From Aselliscus stoliczkanus (taxonomy: Eukaryota > Chordata > Mammalia > Chiroptera > Hipposideridae): a stretch of DNA of 64,000 bases. The translations under genes were made by a program, and so were the position numbers. This document shows, one piece after another, positions 21,801 to 33,138 of the stretch; positions within the stretch are counted from its first letter, which is position 1; every line of letters starts with the position of its first letter. The stretch is from assembly GCA_033961575.1 (NCBI GenBank), contig CM066727.1:155171434-155235433 (forward strand). Direction: 5' to 3'. The notes under the pieces were generated by a model, which saw only the letters and a list, made by a program, of their open reading frames with translations, had not been told where the DNA came from and made no database searches.

Positions 21801-24800
21801 CGGCCTCCTAGTGAGGGCCCTGGCTCGCCAGAGCCCATCAATGGCGAGCTGTGTGGCCCACCCCAGCCTGAACCCTCACCTTGGGCCCCCTACCTGCTAC
21901 TAGGCCCTGGTAGCCTGGGAAGCCTGCTGCACTGGGAGCGCCTCTTGGGGGGTCCAGGGGAAGAAGAGGGTGCAGGGTGGCCCTGGAGCCCTAGTAGGGG
22001 CTCCCCCCAGGCCCAGGGTGCCAGCTCTGGCCCACCCTGTGCCCCAGGCAGCAGCTCCTCCTCCTCTTCTGATGAGACAGGAGACCCCAATGAGGCACCC
22101 AGCCCCGACACCTTGCTTGGGGCCCTGGCCCGAAAACAGTTGAACCTGGGCCAGCTCCTTGAGGACACAGAGTCTTACCTACAGGCCTTCCTGGCCGGGG
22201 CTGCAGGCCCACTCAATGGGGACCACCCAGGGCCCGGGCAGCCATCCTCCCCAGACCAGAGGCTTCCACAGCTGTCCAAGTCCAAAGGCCTCCCCAAGTC
22301 AGCTTGGGGTGGGGGTACCCCAGAGGCTCACAGGCCAGGCTTTGGTGCTACCTCAGAGGGCCAGGGGCCCCTGCCCTTCCTCAGCATGTTCATGGGTGCA
22401 GACGATGCCCCCCTGGGCTCACGACCTGGCCACCCGCACTCTTCATCTCAGGTGAAAAGCAAGCTCCAAATTGGCCCCCCTTCTCCTGGGGAAGCCCAGG
22501 GACCCCTTCTTCCCTCTCCAGCCAGAGGTCTCAAGTTCCTAAAGCTGCCTCCGGCCTCGGAGAAGGTCCCCAGCCCAGGAGGCCCCCAGCTTAGCCCTCA
22601 GTTCCCCCGGAACTCCCGAATCCCCTGCCGGAACAGTGGCTCAGATGGCAGCCCCTCCCCGCTGCTGGCCCGCAGGGGCCTGTGTGGAGGAGAGCTTTCC
22701 CCAGAAGGGGTGCATGGCCTGCCCACCAGCCCTTCACCCTGCTCTACAACCCCGGACTCTGCACAGCTCCGACCTCCCCAGCCAGCCTTGTCCACCTCCA
22801 CGCTGTCCCCAGGACAAGTGGTGTCTCCCTGCTACGAGAACATCCTGGACCTTTCCCGGAGCACCTTTAGGGGACCTTCTCCAGAACCACCTCCATCCCC
22901 ACTGCAGGTGCCCACCTACCCACAACTAACTTTGGAGGTGCCACAGGCCCCTGAGGTCCTCAGAACCCCTGGCGTCCCACCCAGCCCTTGCCTCCCAGAA
23001 TCCTGCCCCTATGGGAGCCCCCAGGAGAAGAGTTTGGACAAAGCAGGATTGGAGTCTCCCCATCCTGGTCGCAGGACCCCAGGCAGCTCATCCAGGAAGC
23101 CTAGCCAGGGGGCAGGGCGGCGACCTGGGGATCCTGGCTACACCCCTCTGCGGGACAGACTGGTGGCCCTGGGGAAACTGAAGACTGGCCCTGAGGGGCC
23201 CCAGGGCCCAGAGAAAAATGGGGTGACAGTCAGGCCTGGCACCGAGAAGGCGCGGGGAGCTGGGAGGTCAGCGGAGAACACTGGAGACATGGCAACCACC
23301 AACCCCAGGCCCCCTGAGCAGCCAGAAGCCAAGGGGGCCCTGCGGGGGGCAGTGGCCTTGGGCACAAGCAGCCTGAAACAGCAGGACCCTGGGCTCCTGG
23401 GGGATCCCGGCTCCCGAGTCTACTCCTCCCACTCCATGGGGGCCCGGGTGGACCTGGAACCTGTCTCTCCAAGGAGCTGCCTCACCAAAGTGGAGCTAGC
23501 CAAGAGCCGGCTGGCAGGGGCCCTGTGCCCCCAGGTACCCCGCACCCCTGCCAAAGTGCCAACCTCAGCCCCCAGCCTGGGCAAGCCCAGTAAGAGCCCC
23601 CACGGCAGCCCAACGAAACTTCCTTCTAAGTCACCCACCAAGGTGGTACCCCGACCTGTGGCCTTGCCAGCCACCAAGGAGCCCCCCAAGCCTGACAAGG
23701 GGAAGGGCCCACCTTGGGCAGACTGTGGTGGCACCACAGCCCAACCCACACCCTCGGTACCTGGCACCGCTGACCCAAGCCAGGGCCCTGAGGGGCGGGC
23801 CCCACACTCGGCCATCGAGGAGAAGGTGATGAAGGGCATCGAGGAGAATGTGCTACGGCTCCAGGGCCAGGAGCGGGCACCAGGCACCGAGGCCAAGCAC
23901 CGCAACACCAGCAGCATCGCCAGCTGGTTCGGCCTTAAGAAGAGCAAGCTGCCAGCATTGAACCGCCGCACAGAGGCCACCAAGAGCAAGGATGGGGCCA
24001 GTGGGGGCTCCCCACTCCGGAAGGAGGTCAAGGTGGAATCCCGGAAGCTGGAGGCAGAGAGCCTCAACATCTCCAAGCTGATGGCTAAGGCGGAAGACCT
24101 GCGCCGGGCTTTGGAGGAGGAAAAGGCCTACCTGAGCAGCAGGGCCCGGCCGCGGCCCGGGGGACCAGCGCCAGGGCCCAGTGCAGGGCTGGGGCAGGTC
24201 CAAGGCCAGCTGGCTGGTATGTACCAGGGCGCAGACACCTTCATGCAGCAGCTGCTCAACAGGTGAGGGTCTGGGACCAGTTGGCAGGTACTTTGGTGAG
24301 TGGGGGGCACTTGTCCCTCCATGGGCACACCAGGGGCTGTGGCTGGGCCTGCCTGTCATGGGAGCTTGGGGCTAAAAGGGGTTGGAGAGCAAGTAAAACG
24401 CCACCAAACCACCTTGGAGTTAGTGGCCTGTCTGAAAGATCAGTGTGTGCCCCTGCTCCCCATGCCTCTGGCTGTCTGCCGTCAGACTCACTGAGACCCA
24501 GTGTCTCATTTGGGAAGAAATGAACAGTCCACACTTTCCTAGATCATCTTGTGTCTGATGAGGCAGCCCAAATGCCTGCACACAGTAATCCAAAAAGTTC
24601 CTAACCGTGGCCTGATGAAGGTCTTCCTCTGGAGTTTCCCATCCTCTAGAGCAAGGTGGGACCCCTTCCCATCTTGCTCTTTAGCACCTGCCACACCCCC
24701 AGCAGTGGGAGCTGTGGTTTAGAGAAGGGGCCACCCCTTCTTGGGATTGCTGTGTATGGGCCAGGTAAGGCAGAATGTTCAAAGGAACTGGGCCCAGGCA

Positions 24801-27087
24801 GGGTGTGATTTGGACAGCAAGTGTGTGCTCAAGGTCAGCTGGGGCAAGTAGGGTGTGTTGTGTGTAGACCAGGATGTGACCAGGTTTGCCATTTGCCTAC
24901 GAACGCTGTCAAGTGGTCTCTAGGCTTGACCCTTTGGGAGATTTTTCCCATCTTCCTTGCCCCTGCTGCTCCTCTGGGGTTTCCCCTAGGCTCTGCCTAT
25001 TCCTACAATCAGGAGGAGTTGCTGGGGACAACCACCAGGGATATGTCCCCTTCTCCAAGGGGCAGAGGGCCATGGATGCCTCACTAGGCTCACACCATTG
25101 GAGGGACCGAGGCTGGAGTGATTGGGCGTGCCCAGGACTCCCTCACCTGTCTACTGCTGCCCTTAGGGTGGATGGCAAGGAGCTGCCACCCAAGAGCTGG
25201 AGGGAGCCCAAACCAGAGTACAGTGACTTCCAGCCAGTGTCTTCAGACCCCAAGAATCCCTGGCCAGCCTGTGGACCCCGAAATGGCCTGGTGGGCCCTC
25301 TTCAGGGCTGTGGAAAACCTCCTGGGAAGGTAGGTTCTTGGGAAGGGGCCTGGGTGGAGCCCTCGCCCTGTGACCCTGCTGAATCTCTCCCCAAAGGGCT
25401 CCACTCCCTGGGTCCCGGAAGCTGCCAGATGCCCTCCTGGTCTCTGAGGTCTGGCAGGCTGCCTGCACTCTCAGATCCATACTCCAGGGGTCCTAATGGC
25501 GGGGCTTGGGGAGGGGTTTGTAGTGGGAGAGGAATGGGCTCAGAGGTCTGCTGTTCCCCACAGCTGAGCAGCGAGCCAGGGAGGCGAGAAGAGATGCCCT
25601 CGGAGGACAGCCTGGCTGAGCCGGTGCCCACCTCACACTTCACAGGTCAGCAGGGTCAAGGGCCAAGGATGGGACGTGGTCCTCACTTGCAGTTTACTCC
25701 TTCCTGTCACAATAGTAATTGCCAGGCCCTGAGTGCCATGTTGGTGCCAAGCACCAGGTGGGCACTGGGGCTACACAGAAATAAATCCCTTCCTGCCCTC
25801 AGAGGGTCCCCTCTGCTCCCCCAAGCCTAGGGGAGGCGGGGCAGGGTGAATGAGCCTGTTGGGCCTGGAGGGCCCTGACCAGGGAAGGAGCCTGGGCTGG
25901 GGCAGGAAGCTGGAAGAAGGCAGAGTGGCTGAGCTTCCCGCAGCCTCACATCCATGGTTTACCCTCCCCTGCCCAGCCTGTGGCTCCTTGACTCGAACCC
26001 TGGACAGTGGCATTGGAACCTTCCCGCCCCCAGACCATGGCAGCAGTGGGACCCCCAGTAAGAATCCTCCCAAGACCAAGCCACCACGGCTGGAGCCCCC
26101 ACCTGGGGTGCCCCCAGCTCGGCCCCCACCCCTTACCAAAGTCCCCCGCCGTGCCCACACGCTGGAGCGTGAGGTGCCAGGCATAGAGGAGCTGCTGGTG
26201 AGCGGGCGGCACCCCAGTATGCCAGCCTTCCCCGCACTGCTTACTGCTGCTCCTGGCCACCGGGGCCATCAGACCTGTCCTGATGGTGAGTTTCTGGGCA
26301 GGTAGGTGGGTGGGTCTTCCCCGGAGCTCCACCCACCACCACCACCCACCTTACCCTTGTCACCACATAGATCCTTGTGAAGACCCAGGCCCTCCCCCTC
26401 CTGTCCAGCTGGCTAAGAACTGGACCTTCCCCAACTCGAGGACAGCTGGTGGCTCTACTGACCCTTTCCTGTGCCCACCCCGACAATTGGAGGGGTTGCC
26501 CAGGACTCCCATGGTGAGCATGGCCGAAGGGGAAAGGGAATAGGACTAGAGGGTGCAATGAATGACCAGAGGCTAGTTTCTCCCGGTACAGTTCTGTCCC
26601 GGAGGAGAATTGAGGGGACAGCCCCTTGGATGCCCCCCTCCTCGGGAAGGCCATCCACCTCCTTTCTTATACCCCTCTTGGGGAAAGGGTTTTTCTTTGT
26701 CCCCAAAACCTTGGCAGGACTGCTTAGTCATGCTTCCAACCTGCTTCCTCTTGAGTGGACCCCACCTTGGTGGGCCCCATCTGCAGAGCCCCATCCCGAG
26801 GGCAGAGCCCAGTGCCTTTCAGGCTGGGTCAGGAGGTGAGGGAACTTCCTCCCAAGCTTCCCTTCCTTTCCCAGGCCCTGCCCGTGGACCGGAAGCGAAG
26901 CCTGGAACCCGGCCGCCCAGCCCCTACGCCCCAGGGCCCAGCGTTTGGGGGTAGCCGCACCCCCAGCACATCGGACATGGGCGAGGAAGGCAGAGTGGCC
27001 AGTGGGGGCCCACCAGGGCTGGAGACCTCAGAGTCTCTCAGCGACTCACTCTATGACTCGCTTTCCTCCTGTGGGAGTCAGGGCTGA
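15720..27087 (+). CDS. NCKAP5L: NCK-associated protein 5-like (Cep169), complete, 11 coding exons
   Basis: Joining 11 exons (listed separately) gives 4008 nt, or 1335 aa plus stop; human NCKAP5L, as I recall it, is 1334 aa and matches nearly residue for residue. The family is known as a centrosomal, microtubule plus-end-tracking protein that binds EB1 and CDK5RAP2 and stabilises microtubules. Visible features: an N-terminal helical, coiled-coil-like stretch at residues about 30-113; a very long Pro/Ser-rich, probably disordered middle; an EB1-binding SxIP motif (SRIP) at residues 484-487; a basic conserved block and a second helical segment near 945-990; and an acidic Ser-rich C-terminus. The first ATG (15720) has a weak context, while the in-frame ATG four codons later has A at -3 and G at +4, so either may be used. 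All introns are GT-AG and no frameshift or stop was seen. The identification is firm; function is inferred from the family. Confidence 0.97.
16602..16670 (+). CDS. NCKAP5L: NCKAP5L coding exon 2
   Basis: 69 nt, residues 42-64 (AENSALAQ to CLDE), part of the N-terminal coiled coil. Acceptor cctgcag, donor gtctgt. Phase 0 at both ends. Confidence 0.95.
16787..16825 (+). CDS. NCKAP5L: NCKAP5L coding exon 3 (39-nt micro-exon)
   Basis: 39 nt, residues 65-77 (VANHVVQALLNQK). Acceptor ccccag, donor gtaagc. In frame at both ends, so skipping it would remove 13 residues of the coiled coil without a frameshift. Confidence 0.95.
17534..17653 (+). CDS. NCKAP5L: NCKAP5L coding exon 4
   Basis: 120 nt, residues 78-117 (DLREECIKLKK to TTGSLPQ), the end of the N-terminal coiled coil. 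Acceptor gatggcag, donor gtgggc. Phase 0 at both ends. Confidence 0.95.
18830..19085 (+). mobile_element. MIR relic
   Basis: 'ataatggaaagagcatgaac', 'ctgtgacgttgggcaaatta', 'tgtgaggattaaatgaaata' are the usual MIR blocks. Lies in the 2.9-kb NCKAP5L intron. Confidence 0.8.
19795..19900 (+). mobile_element. Short type A SINE in an NCKAP5L intron
   Basis: Head gggccgaccgagtggcgcgg to cactgccctc plus poly(A); imperfect target duplication agctatggga / agttatggga. Confidence 0.9.
20556..20669 (+). CDS. NCKAP5L: NCKAP5L coding exon 5
   Basis: 114 nt, residues 118-155 (IPLVPLQPP to CAGQRE), Pro/Ser-rich. Acceptor ccctacag, donor gtagga. It follows a 2.9-kb intron that holds a MIR relic and a young SINE. 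Confidence 0.95.
20670..21629 (+). other. NCKAP5L: NCKAP5L intron 5
   Basis: 960 nt containing a MIR relic; the rest is unrecognised. Confidence 0.85.
20865..21097. mobile_element. MIR relic
   Basis: 'ctgtgccaggcaccgtactg', 'cattttacagaggatacatt' and 'gatctgggacttgaacctac' mark a long MIR copy in the NCKAP5L intron before the large exon. Confidence 0.75.
21630..24262 (+). CDS. NCKAP5L: NCKAP5L coding exon 6 (large central exon)
   Basis: 2633 nt, residues 156-1033 (the last codon is split), about two thirds of the protein. It begins VCWEQQLRPGG after acceptor cccgaag and ends at donor gtgagg. It is Pro/Ser/Gly-rich. It includes the SxIP motif SRIP (residues 484-487), repeated SPTK/SPHG-type Ser-Pro sites near residues 810-830, and the basic block followed by a Leu/Glu helix near the end. 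Several long antisense reading frames over this exon are by-products of its high GC content. Confidence 0.97.
24263..25166 (+). other. NCKAP5L: NCKAP5L intron 6
   Basis: 904 nt of GC-rich unique sequence; no repeat or alternative exon with both splice sites was noticed. Confidence 0.85.
25167..25329 (+). CDS. NCKAP5L: NCKAP5L coding exon 7
   Basis: 163 nt; its first base completes Arg1033, followed by residues 1034-1087 (VDGKELPPKSW to GKPPGK). Acceptor gcccttag, donor gtaggt. The following intron is 234 nt and open in this frame (see findings). Confidence 0.95.
25330..25563 (+). other. NCKAP5L: NCKAP5L intron 7, open in frame (234 nt)
   Basis: Normal GT-AG ends, but the length is divisible by three and no stop occurs in the flanking frame, so retention would add 78 residues after residue 1087. 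The human protein I recall lacks this segment, so it is treated as an intron. Confidence 0.8.
25564..25645 (+). CDS. NCKAP5L: NCKAP5L coding exon 8
   Basis: 82 nt, residues 1088-1114 (LSSEPGRREEM to TSHFT) plus the first base of codon 1115. Acceptor ccccacag, donor gtcagc. Confidence 0.94.
25977..26285 (+). CDS. NCKAP5L: NCKAP5L coding exon 9
   Basis: 309 nt, residues 1115-1218 (ACGSLTRTLDSG to HQTCPD). Very Pro-rich in the middle, with PPPGVPPARPPP-like stretches that could bind SH3 domains; that is inference. Acceptor tgcccag, donor gtgagt. Confidence 0.95.
26371..26513 (+). CDS. NCKAP5L: NCKAP5L coding exon 10
   Basis: 143 nt, completing codon 1218 and giving residues 1219-1265 (PCEDPGPP to LPRTPM). 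It follows an 85-nt intron. Acceptor cacatag, donor gtgagc. Confidence 0.94.
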
Positions 27088-27770
27088 GGGGCTGCGCCAT
27101 GGCTCCTCTCCGGAGTTGGGGGCCACAGACTGGACTGGCTCTCCTCAGGCCCCGCCCCCTCACGGCTAGTGGGGCCCCTCCCTGAAGGGACCAAGGAGGC
27201 AGATGGATAAGAAGGCGAAGGGGGTCCCTGGCACACCCTCCTGCCCACTGCTGCCGTGGAGGAGATGACCACTCTCAGCTCAGGGAGAGACCCCACCTTT
27301 GGTCCCTCCTCTCACCCAGAGTAAGGCTCTTCCTCTGAGGGACTGGGTTTCCAGGCTGCTGTGTCCCAGCCCTAGCTCCTACTTCAGGATGAGCCGTCTT
27401 GTGGTGCTGGGCTTCCTGCCCGCCAGCTGTGCCATCTCCGCCCAACCTGGCTGCTCCCTGCCCCAAGCCTCCATGGGGCCAGCCTGGAGGCCCCGTGCTG
27501 GTGGAGTTTGGGGGCGAGGGGTCAAGTTGCCTTCTCTCTCTGTCTGCCCTGGTCCTTTCTGCTGTCTGGATGGTGCTGCCCTTCCCTGCCCCATGTCTTT
27601 GGGGTCTGTTTGTCTTTTTTGTTGTTTTTTATATTAAAGCGCCTGGCCTGGTCCCCACCACCCCTCCCATCCCCGCACTGCGGTTAATTTATCTGTCGTT
27701 ACAAATGTGGCTGCTCTGCTTCCAGCCTCTGCTTTTGCAGTATCCCTAATAAAATGTGGAGGCTCCTCCT
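26875..27770 (+). CDS. NCKAP5L: NCKAP5L coding exon 11 and 3'UTR
   Basis: Acceptor ttcccag. Coding part 26875-27087 gives residues 1266-1335 (ALPVDRKR to SSCGSQG) and a TGA stop at 27085-27087. The 3'UTR runs to about 27770, placed 15-25 nt after AATAAA at 27748. The exact cleavage site is estimated. Confidence 0.9.
27748..27753 (+). promoter_or_regulatory. NCKAP5L: NCKAP5L poly(A) signal AATAAA
   Basis: Canonical AATAAA about 660 nt after the stop codon. A weaker ATTAAA at 27633-27638 could give a shorter 3'UTR. Confidence 0.8.
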
Positions 27771-30449
27771 TGCCCCTGACTCGGCCTGTTCTGTGGGAGG
27801 ACTCAGGGATGGATAGATGCGTGCAGACGGTGGGCACTTGGGTAAGGTGGGACTGTCCCAGGCACTCTTATGAGACAGCCCCCTTACCAAGGGGACTGGT
27901 TGGAGTCACCTAGAAGGTAACTAAGGATTGGGAAATTGGGACCTTCTTAGGCCTGGAATGGTACCTGGCTCAGGACTTGGACAGAGCAGGAGGGTGGCCT
28001 TGGGCATGCACTTAAACCCCTGTATGTACCAGGTGGGGTGGGACCTGTAAACTCGGAGCTTCAGGGGCTAGAGGGTAGGCAGCATTATGTAGCCTACTGT
28101 TGCCGTCGTCTAATTTCTCCTCAGACCTTGGGCTTTCCCCAGATCGCTTTCTCCTGTTTCTACTTCATTTTAACCAGAAGTTCCCTGGCTGTCAAAGTCT
28201 CACTTTAGGAAGGGGAGGCCAGGAATGAGGCTGTGCAGGAGGCTCTAGACTGCAGTCGTTATTTCAGACTCTTCCCCATGGCACAAGAAGGCCAGGGGAT
28301 GGTTGTGGCCCACCAGCCCTTGGATTTTCTACTGGGCTGGGTAATGATCTGAAGGTGAACAAATGCAACCAGCTCATCTCACGTTGGCCAGCCGAGTTAG
28401 ACCTAGGAAGGCCTCCTTCCAGCCTGGGTTGCAAAGTGGATGATGTCCACAGCGCTCACTTAACAGCTTACACTTGCTGCCTCCCCATGACATACAGTCT
28501 GGAGGCCACCTGGGCAGCATGCACACTCAACATCCTGGTCCTGTGGCTGGGCCTCTCTGGACAGCTCATCGTGGGCATGGGGCCCTGGAGTAGACACACG
28601 GTCTGTGTTGACACCACAGGCTTGCTGAGCCAAGGTCATGGGTGCCTGGACAGGGAGCAGTGTTGGACCCTGTCACAAGTTGGTTATACCATTGGACTCT
28701 GTCCTGTGCTCTGACCAGCCTAAGGATGGTTGGAGGTGGGAAGGGTGTCAGCACCCCTTTATAAGTAGTGTCCCAGCTCCTGAATGCTCCAAAAAGAGGT
28801 GGAAAAACACCCCCATTAAAATAAACACCTACCGTATTGCCAGCCTTCTGATCCCTAACCCCCACCACAACCCTGCTGGAAGAAGCACCATCCTCCTCAT
28901 TTCACGGATGAAGATATCCAGGCTTGGAAATGTTCAGTGGTCACCCAAGGCTGAGAAGTAATGGAACCTGGCCTGGGTAGTCCCTTTTGGGGTGTGTAGC
29001 TTTGCTTTTTTCTGCCTCTTCCCTTTTTGGCCTGTGGATCACTCCTGATGGGCAGGGCTTGAGAGCACTGGACTGGAAGTCAAGAGTCTTAGCCACTGAG
29101 TCTCATTTTGGGGAAAATTGCATTCCTTCTCAGGTCTGTTTTCCTTACCTACAGAAGATTAGGTGGTTGAGCCAGACCAGCTGGTCCCATCAACCACTTT
29201 CTCCTTAGCTCTCTGCTCTTTCTACTCCTTCCCCAATCTGGCCTCTCTCCCTCGTTTCCCTTAGTTGATGTCATCATTGAAGAAATTAACAAGACTTACA
29301 GAAGGATCATGTCAGATGTCTTGGTTTTCTTTAAATGTCAGGATCCATTTTCTTACTTCCATCTTCCACTTCCAGGTTCCTATCCCCATTGTCCCCTCTG
29401 CTTTGATTGGTTTAAGTGTATTATCAAGCTGAAATCTCTGCCTCTTGCCAGGCAGACTCAAAGGAGTCTACATCCTTCTCCTAACTTAAGTTTTCTTGGT
29501 TTTTTAAGCCCTTTTCTCTTTTGAACCTGATGGATTACCTCATTTCCTTGTTACAACAGAATTGTTTGCCTGCAGGATATTTATCCTATTTCCTTTCTGG
29601 GAAGGAGCTTGGCATGGTGGGTTTGACTTTGGACTCCATCTCTTACAAGCTGACCAAAGGATCCATGGATGTTTCCGTCACCAGGGTCTGATCAGTCCTC
29701 TACCAGGCTCTGTTCTCCAGTGTTTGCAAATGGAAGGTGTCACCTTGGTCCCTGGGGCAGTGTGGACTGACTAGAGAATTTTTTGTCAGTCACCAAAGCA
29801 GGGTAACAGCAGCCACACCTGGTGCTTGGAGCCAGCCCTTCCCTATCAACTGCTCTAAGGTGGGCAACTCTCCTAAATTTCCATCATGCTACTAAGGGGT
29901 GCTGGGCCCAGACAAGCCATCCTGCAGCCCACGTAACTGTATGTGCCCGCCACGTAGACTGAATATTCCATCTGAAGTAATTCTGTGGAGGACACATAGG
30001 TGAGTTAAAGTCACTCCTGGGAAACTGATTTTTCCTTGTACTTCAAGAAAAGTTTTAGCTAAAGGACCACTCGATCCTCACTATGGCAGAACACTTCCTA
30101 TCAACATCTGCTTTCAGGATTAAGGTAACCTCACTGTTTTTTCCATGAGCACTAGATGAATGTTTGCCTCACCATTCAGTATGACCCTTTCTGCTGGGTT
30201 TCTCAAACAAAGGTGGTTATTTCCTTCTTTACCCTTTTCTAGATTTTCCACAAATAATTTGTGTTAGCAAACATTTTTTTAAAAGAAATAATCATGCTCT
30301 GCAGAAAACTCTAAACATATATCCTCATTCTGTAATCCTGAGTGAGTTAATTCAAGCATATAAATTTTATTTAAAAGATGTGAATTTGAAGTAAATCACA
30401 TTGATCACTTCTCTGATATTGGGGTGGAGAAGAATTTTTTAAAGTTTAA
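27771..30449. other. Intergenic DNA after NCKAP5L
   Basis: Apart from a MIR relic near 28.9 kb nothing is recognised; no coding exon or RNA gene was seen. Confidence 0.6.
28835..28975. mobile_element. MIR relic
   Basis: 'catttcacggatgaagatat' and 'gtcacccaaggctgagaagt' type core. Confidence 0.55.
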
Positions 30450-31015
30450 ATTGTTTTTTTAACTTTAAAAAATTATACTTTTTTGTAATTATTAAAGACA
30501 TGCTAATTATAAAAGTGCATGTTCATGGTTATTTAAGAAGGTAACTGAAATTGAATAGAATGTTATAAAAGGAAGAGTCTCTTTCATACTCCAACTCGCA
30601 TTCTCATTCCCCAGATATAACCTGAGTTGATTCGTAATCTTTTCAAATTATTTTTTAAATATACACACACACATACAGCATGTTTATGCTGACCTTTTAT
30701 TAGAAAATGAAATTATTTTAGTTACTTATCTGCTTCTTCCTTTAGCACTTAATATGTCTTGAAGATCCTTCCAAAGCCTATAAATACCCATTGTCATACC
30801 CTTCCATGATGGATGTGCCATGTTTATTTGTTTTCCCATGACAAACAGTGCTGCAATGAACATTGCATATGTGTCTTTGGCCACCTGTGTATCTCCATAA
30901 GATAAATTCTGATACATGGAATTGCTGGGTCATACATTGTGCTTAACTTAAATGTTTCATAGATGTTAACAAACTGCACTTCACCAAACAATATATAAGA
31001 GGGACTATCTTCCAA
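30450..31015. mobile_element. Old LINE-like relic
   Basis: 'gtgctgcaatgaacattgca' and 'atggaattgctgggtcatac' are phrases common at old L1/HAL1 3' ends. No reading frame survives. Family uncertain. Confidence 0.5.
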
Positions 31016-31059
31016 TTTATTGAGTATTATGAAACTCGTTATTCCTAGCCAATTTGGTA

Positions 31060-31930
31060 GGAGTAAGTGATCATGTAGAAACTTTGGCTTTTACTCAGAG
31101 TGAAATGAGGATCCATTAGAGAGTGATACGAATAAACTGTAGAGTGCAAGTATGGAAGCAAACCAGTAAGGAGTCCTCTTGGTAACTCCAGTGAGAGATG
31201 GTGGTGACTTGTTCCAGGGTGGAGAATAGACAAAAAGATGTGCTAATATAATGGATGTGAGGAAAAGAGAAGAGTCGAGGACAACTCCAAGGTGTCTGCA
31301 GGAAGAAGTTGGCATTAACTAATATGGGGAAGACTGCAGATAGAGCAGACTTGGGTAGGGAAGATCAGGAGTTAAGCATTGGACACGTTAAACTTGAGAT
31401 ATTTATTGGACAACATCCAACAGAAAATGTGGAGTAAGCAGTTGATTATAGAAGTCCAGAGTTTAGAGAAGAAGCCTGGGCTGGAGATACAAATTATAGT
31501 AAGTCATCAGCATATGGATGTTATTTAAAGCCAGGGGACTGGATGAGATCACCAAGAGAGTAAGAAGAGGAAAGGTCTGAGTCCTAACCCCTGGGATACT
31601 CCATTTCTTTAGAGGTCAGAGGAAATGAGGAAGGAACAGCACAGGAGACTGAAAAGATGGTACCAAGAGACTGGGGTCCGGGAATATAAGTCCTTGAAAA
31701 AATATTTCAAGAAAAGATTAATCAGAGTCAAATTCTGCTGATGTGTGTTGAAGGTTGTCTTTTGGATTTAGCAACATGGAGATCATCAGCTACTTTAGCA
31801 AGAGCATTGATAGAAATGAAAGCTGGAGTGATTCAAGAAAAAATGGGAAAGGAAGAATTGGAGTATGGACAACTCTTCTAAGGAGAAAGGGAGAAGAGAG
31901 CAGGAGAGGGAAGTGGGGTCAAGAACTGAG
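31060..31930. repeat. Probable old interspersed repeat, family not recognised
   Basis: 'tggctggagatacaaattat'-like phrases, 'aaagccaggggactggatga' and 'gggatactccatttctttag' are ones I recognise as recurring across mammalian genomes, but I cannot name the family. Confidence 0.4.
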
Positions 31931-31934
31931 AATT

Positions 31935-32762
31935 TTAATATTTTTAAGTCTCATTTTCAAAATTATCTCAAAATTACATAAATGTTTCAAGTATAATACA
32001 AATAACTTTTTCTCCTAAACTATTTGAGGGTAAGTTGCCAACTTGGTGTTCCATCACCCCAATACTTCAGTGTTTATTTCCTACAAACAAGGGCATTCTC
32101 ATCTATCCCCAATACCATCATCAAAATCAGGAATTAATATTAATATATAACTACAACCTAATCTGCAGACCACATTCAAGTTTCACCAATTGTCCAAATA
32201 ATGTCCTTTATAATCAGTTCAAAATCATACATTGCATTTAGTTGTCATATTTCCTTAGTCTCCTTCAGTCTGGAACAATTCTTTAATCTATCCTTGCCTT
32301 TCATGACACTTTTGAACTTTACAGACCATGATTTATTTCTATTTGCCTCATTACTAAGGATGTTCATTTTCATTACTTAAATTGGTGTTTGCTAGGTTTC
32401 TCCACTATACATTTACTATTTATCCCTTTATAATTAATAAGAACATTGCAGGGAGATACTTTTGAAACTATGCAAATATTTCATTTCATCAAACTTTCTA
32501 TTCATTTACGTATATCATTATGGACTCGTGGTTTCCTATTTTATTTAATGGTTTATAATCCATTACTATCATTATTCGATGCTCAAATTGTCCATGATTT
32601 GGCCAGTAGGAACCCCTTCAATCATTTTGACAAATTGCAATCATTCTTTGAGTATGTATTTCCTGGCATAACATGCTTGAGATTCATCTTGGACTTTCCC
32701 CAACTCAACCCTGGAATCAGCCATTTTTTCCAAAGACCTTCTGGTTTCGTTTAGTGGGAAAT
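31935..32762. mobile_element. Old L1M-type LINE relic
   Basis: AT-rich sequence with 'caagtttcaccaattgtcca', 'ttgtcatatttccttagtct' and 'ggtttcgtttagtgggaaat', shared in part with 39560-39690 and 52400-52700, which suggests one LINE family. A short frame near 32446 is degenerate. Confidence 0.5.
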
Positions 32763-32784
32763 GATTTTTAAAAACCAGGATCTG

Positions 32785-33126
32785 GGAGGGTAGTTGGGTG
32801 GTTCAGTTGGGTAGAGCTCATGCTCTGAGCAACAGGATTGCCAGTTCAATTCCCACATGGGCCAGTGAGCTCTGCACTCTCCACAACTAGATTGAAGACA
32901 ACGACTTGAGCTGAGCTCAGCTGGTTAGAGAACATGTTCTTAACAACAGGGTTGCCGGTTTGACTACCTCATAGGGTGGTGGGCTGTGCCCCCCGCAACT
33001 AGATTGAAAACAGCAACTAGACTTGGAGCTGAGCTGTGCCCTCCACGACTAAGATTGAAGGACAACAATTTGACTTGGAGCTGATGGGTCCTGGAAAAAA
33101 TCCATTTTTCCCCAATAAAGTTTAAA
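32785..33126 (+). mobile_element. Dimeric tRNA SINE with Rhin-type tail
   Basis: Two tRNA-like modules (near 32797 and 32906, the second with 'caacagggttgccggtttga'), then 'ttggagctgatgggtcctgg' and ttccccaataaag. Left target duplication aaaccaggatctg at 32772; its partner at 33305 lies beyond the next SINE. Confidence 0.8.
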
Positions 33127-33138
33127 AACAAACCAACA

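Larger units (their letters stand above)
25646..26874 (+). other. NCKAP5L: NCKAP5L introns 8 and 10 around exons 9 and 10
   Basis: Introns of 331 nt (25646-25976), 85 nt (26286-26370) and 361 nt (26514-26874). Nothing notable except an L2-like piece near 25700-25800. Confidence 0.75.

Noticed and set aside
23420..24076. 218-aa antisense open frame over the large NCKAP5L exon
   Set aside because: It mirrors a GC-rich, Pro-rich coding exon; no protein family is recognisable and the sense frame matches NCKAP5L throughout.
24886..25830. 314-aa open frame on the + strand as a separate gene
   Set aside because: It is NCKAP5L exons 7 and 8 plus the flanking introns read through; only the intron-retention aspect is kept as a finding.
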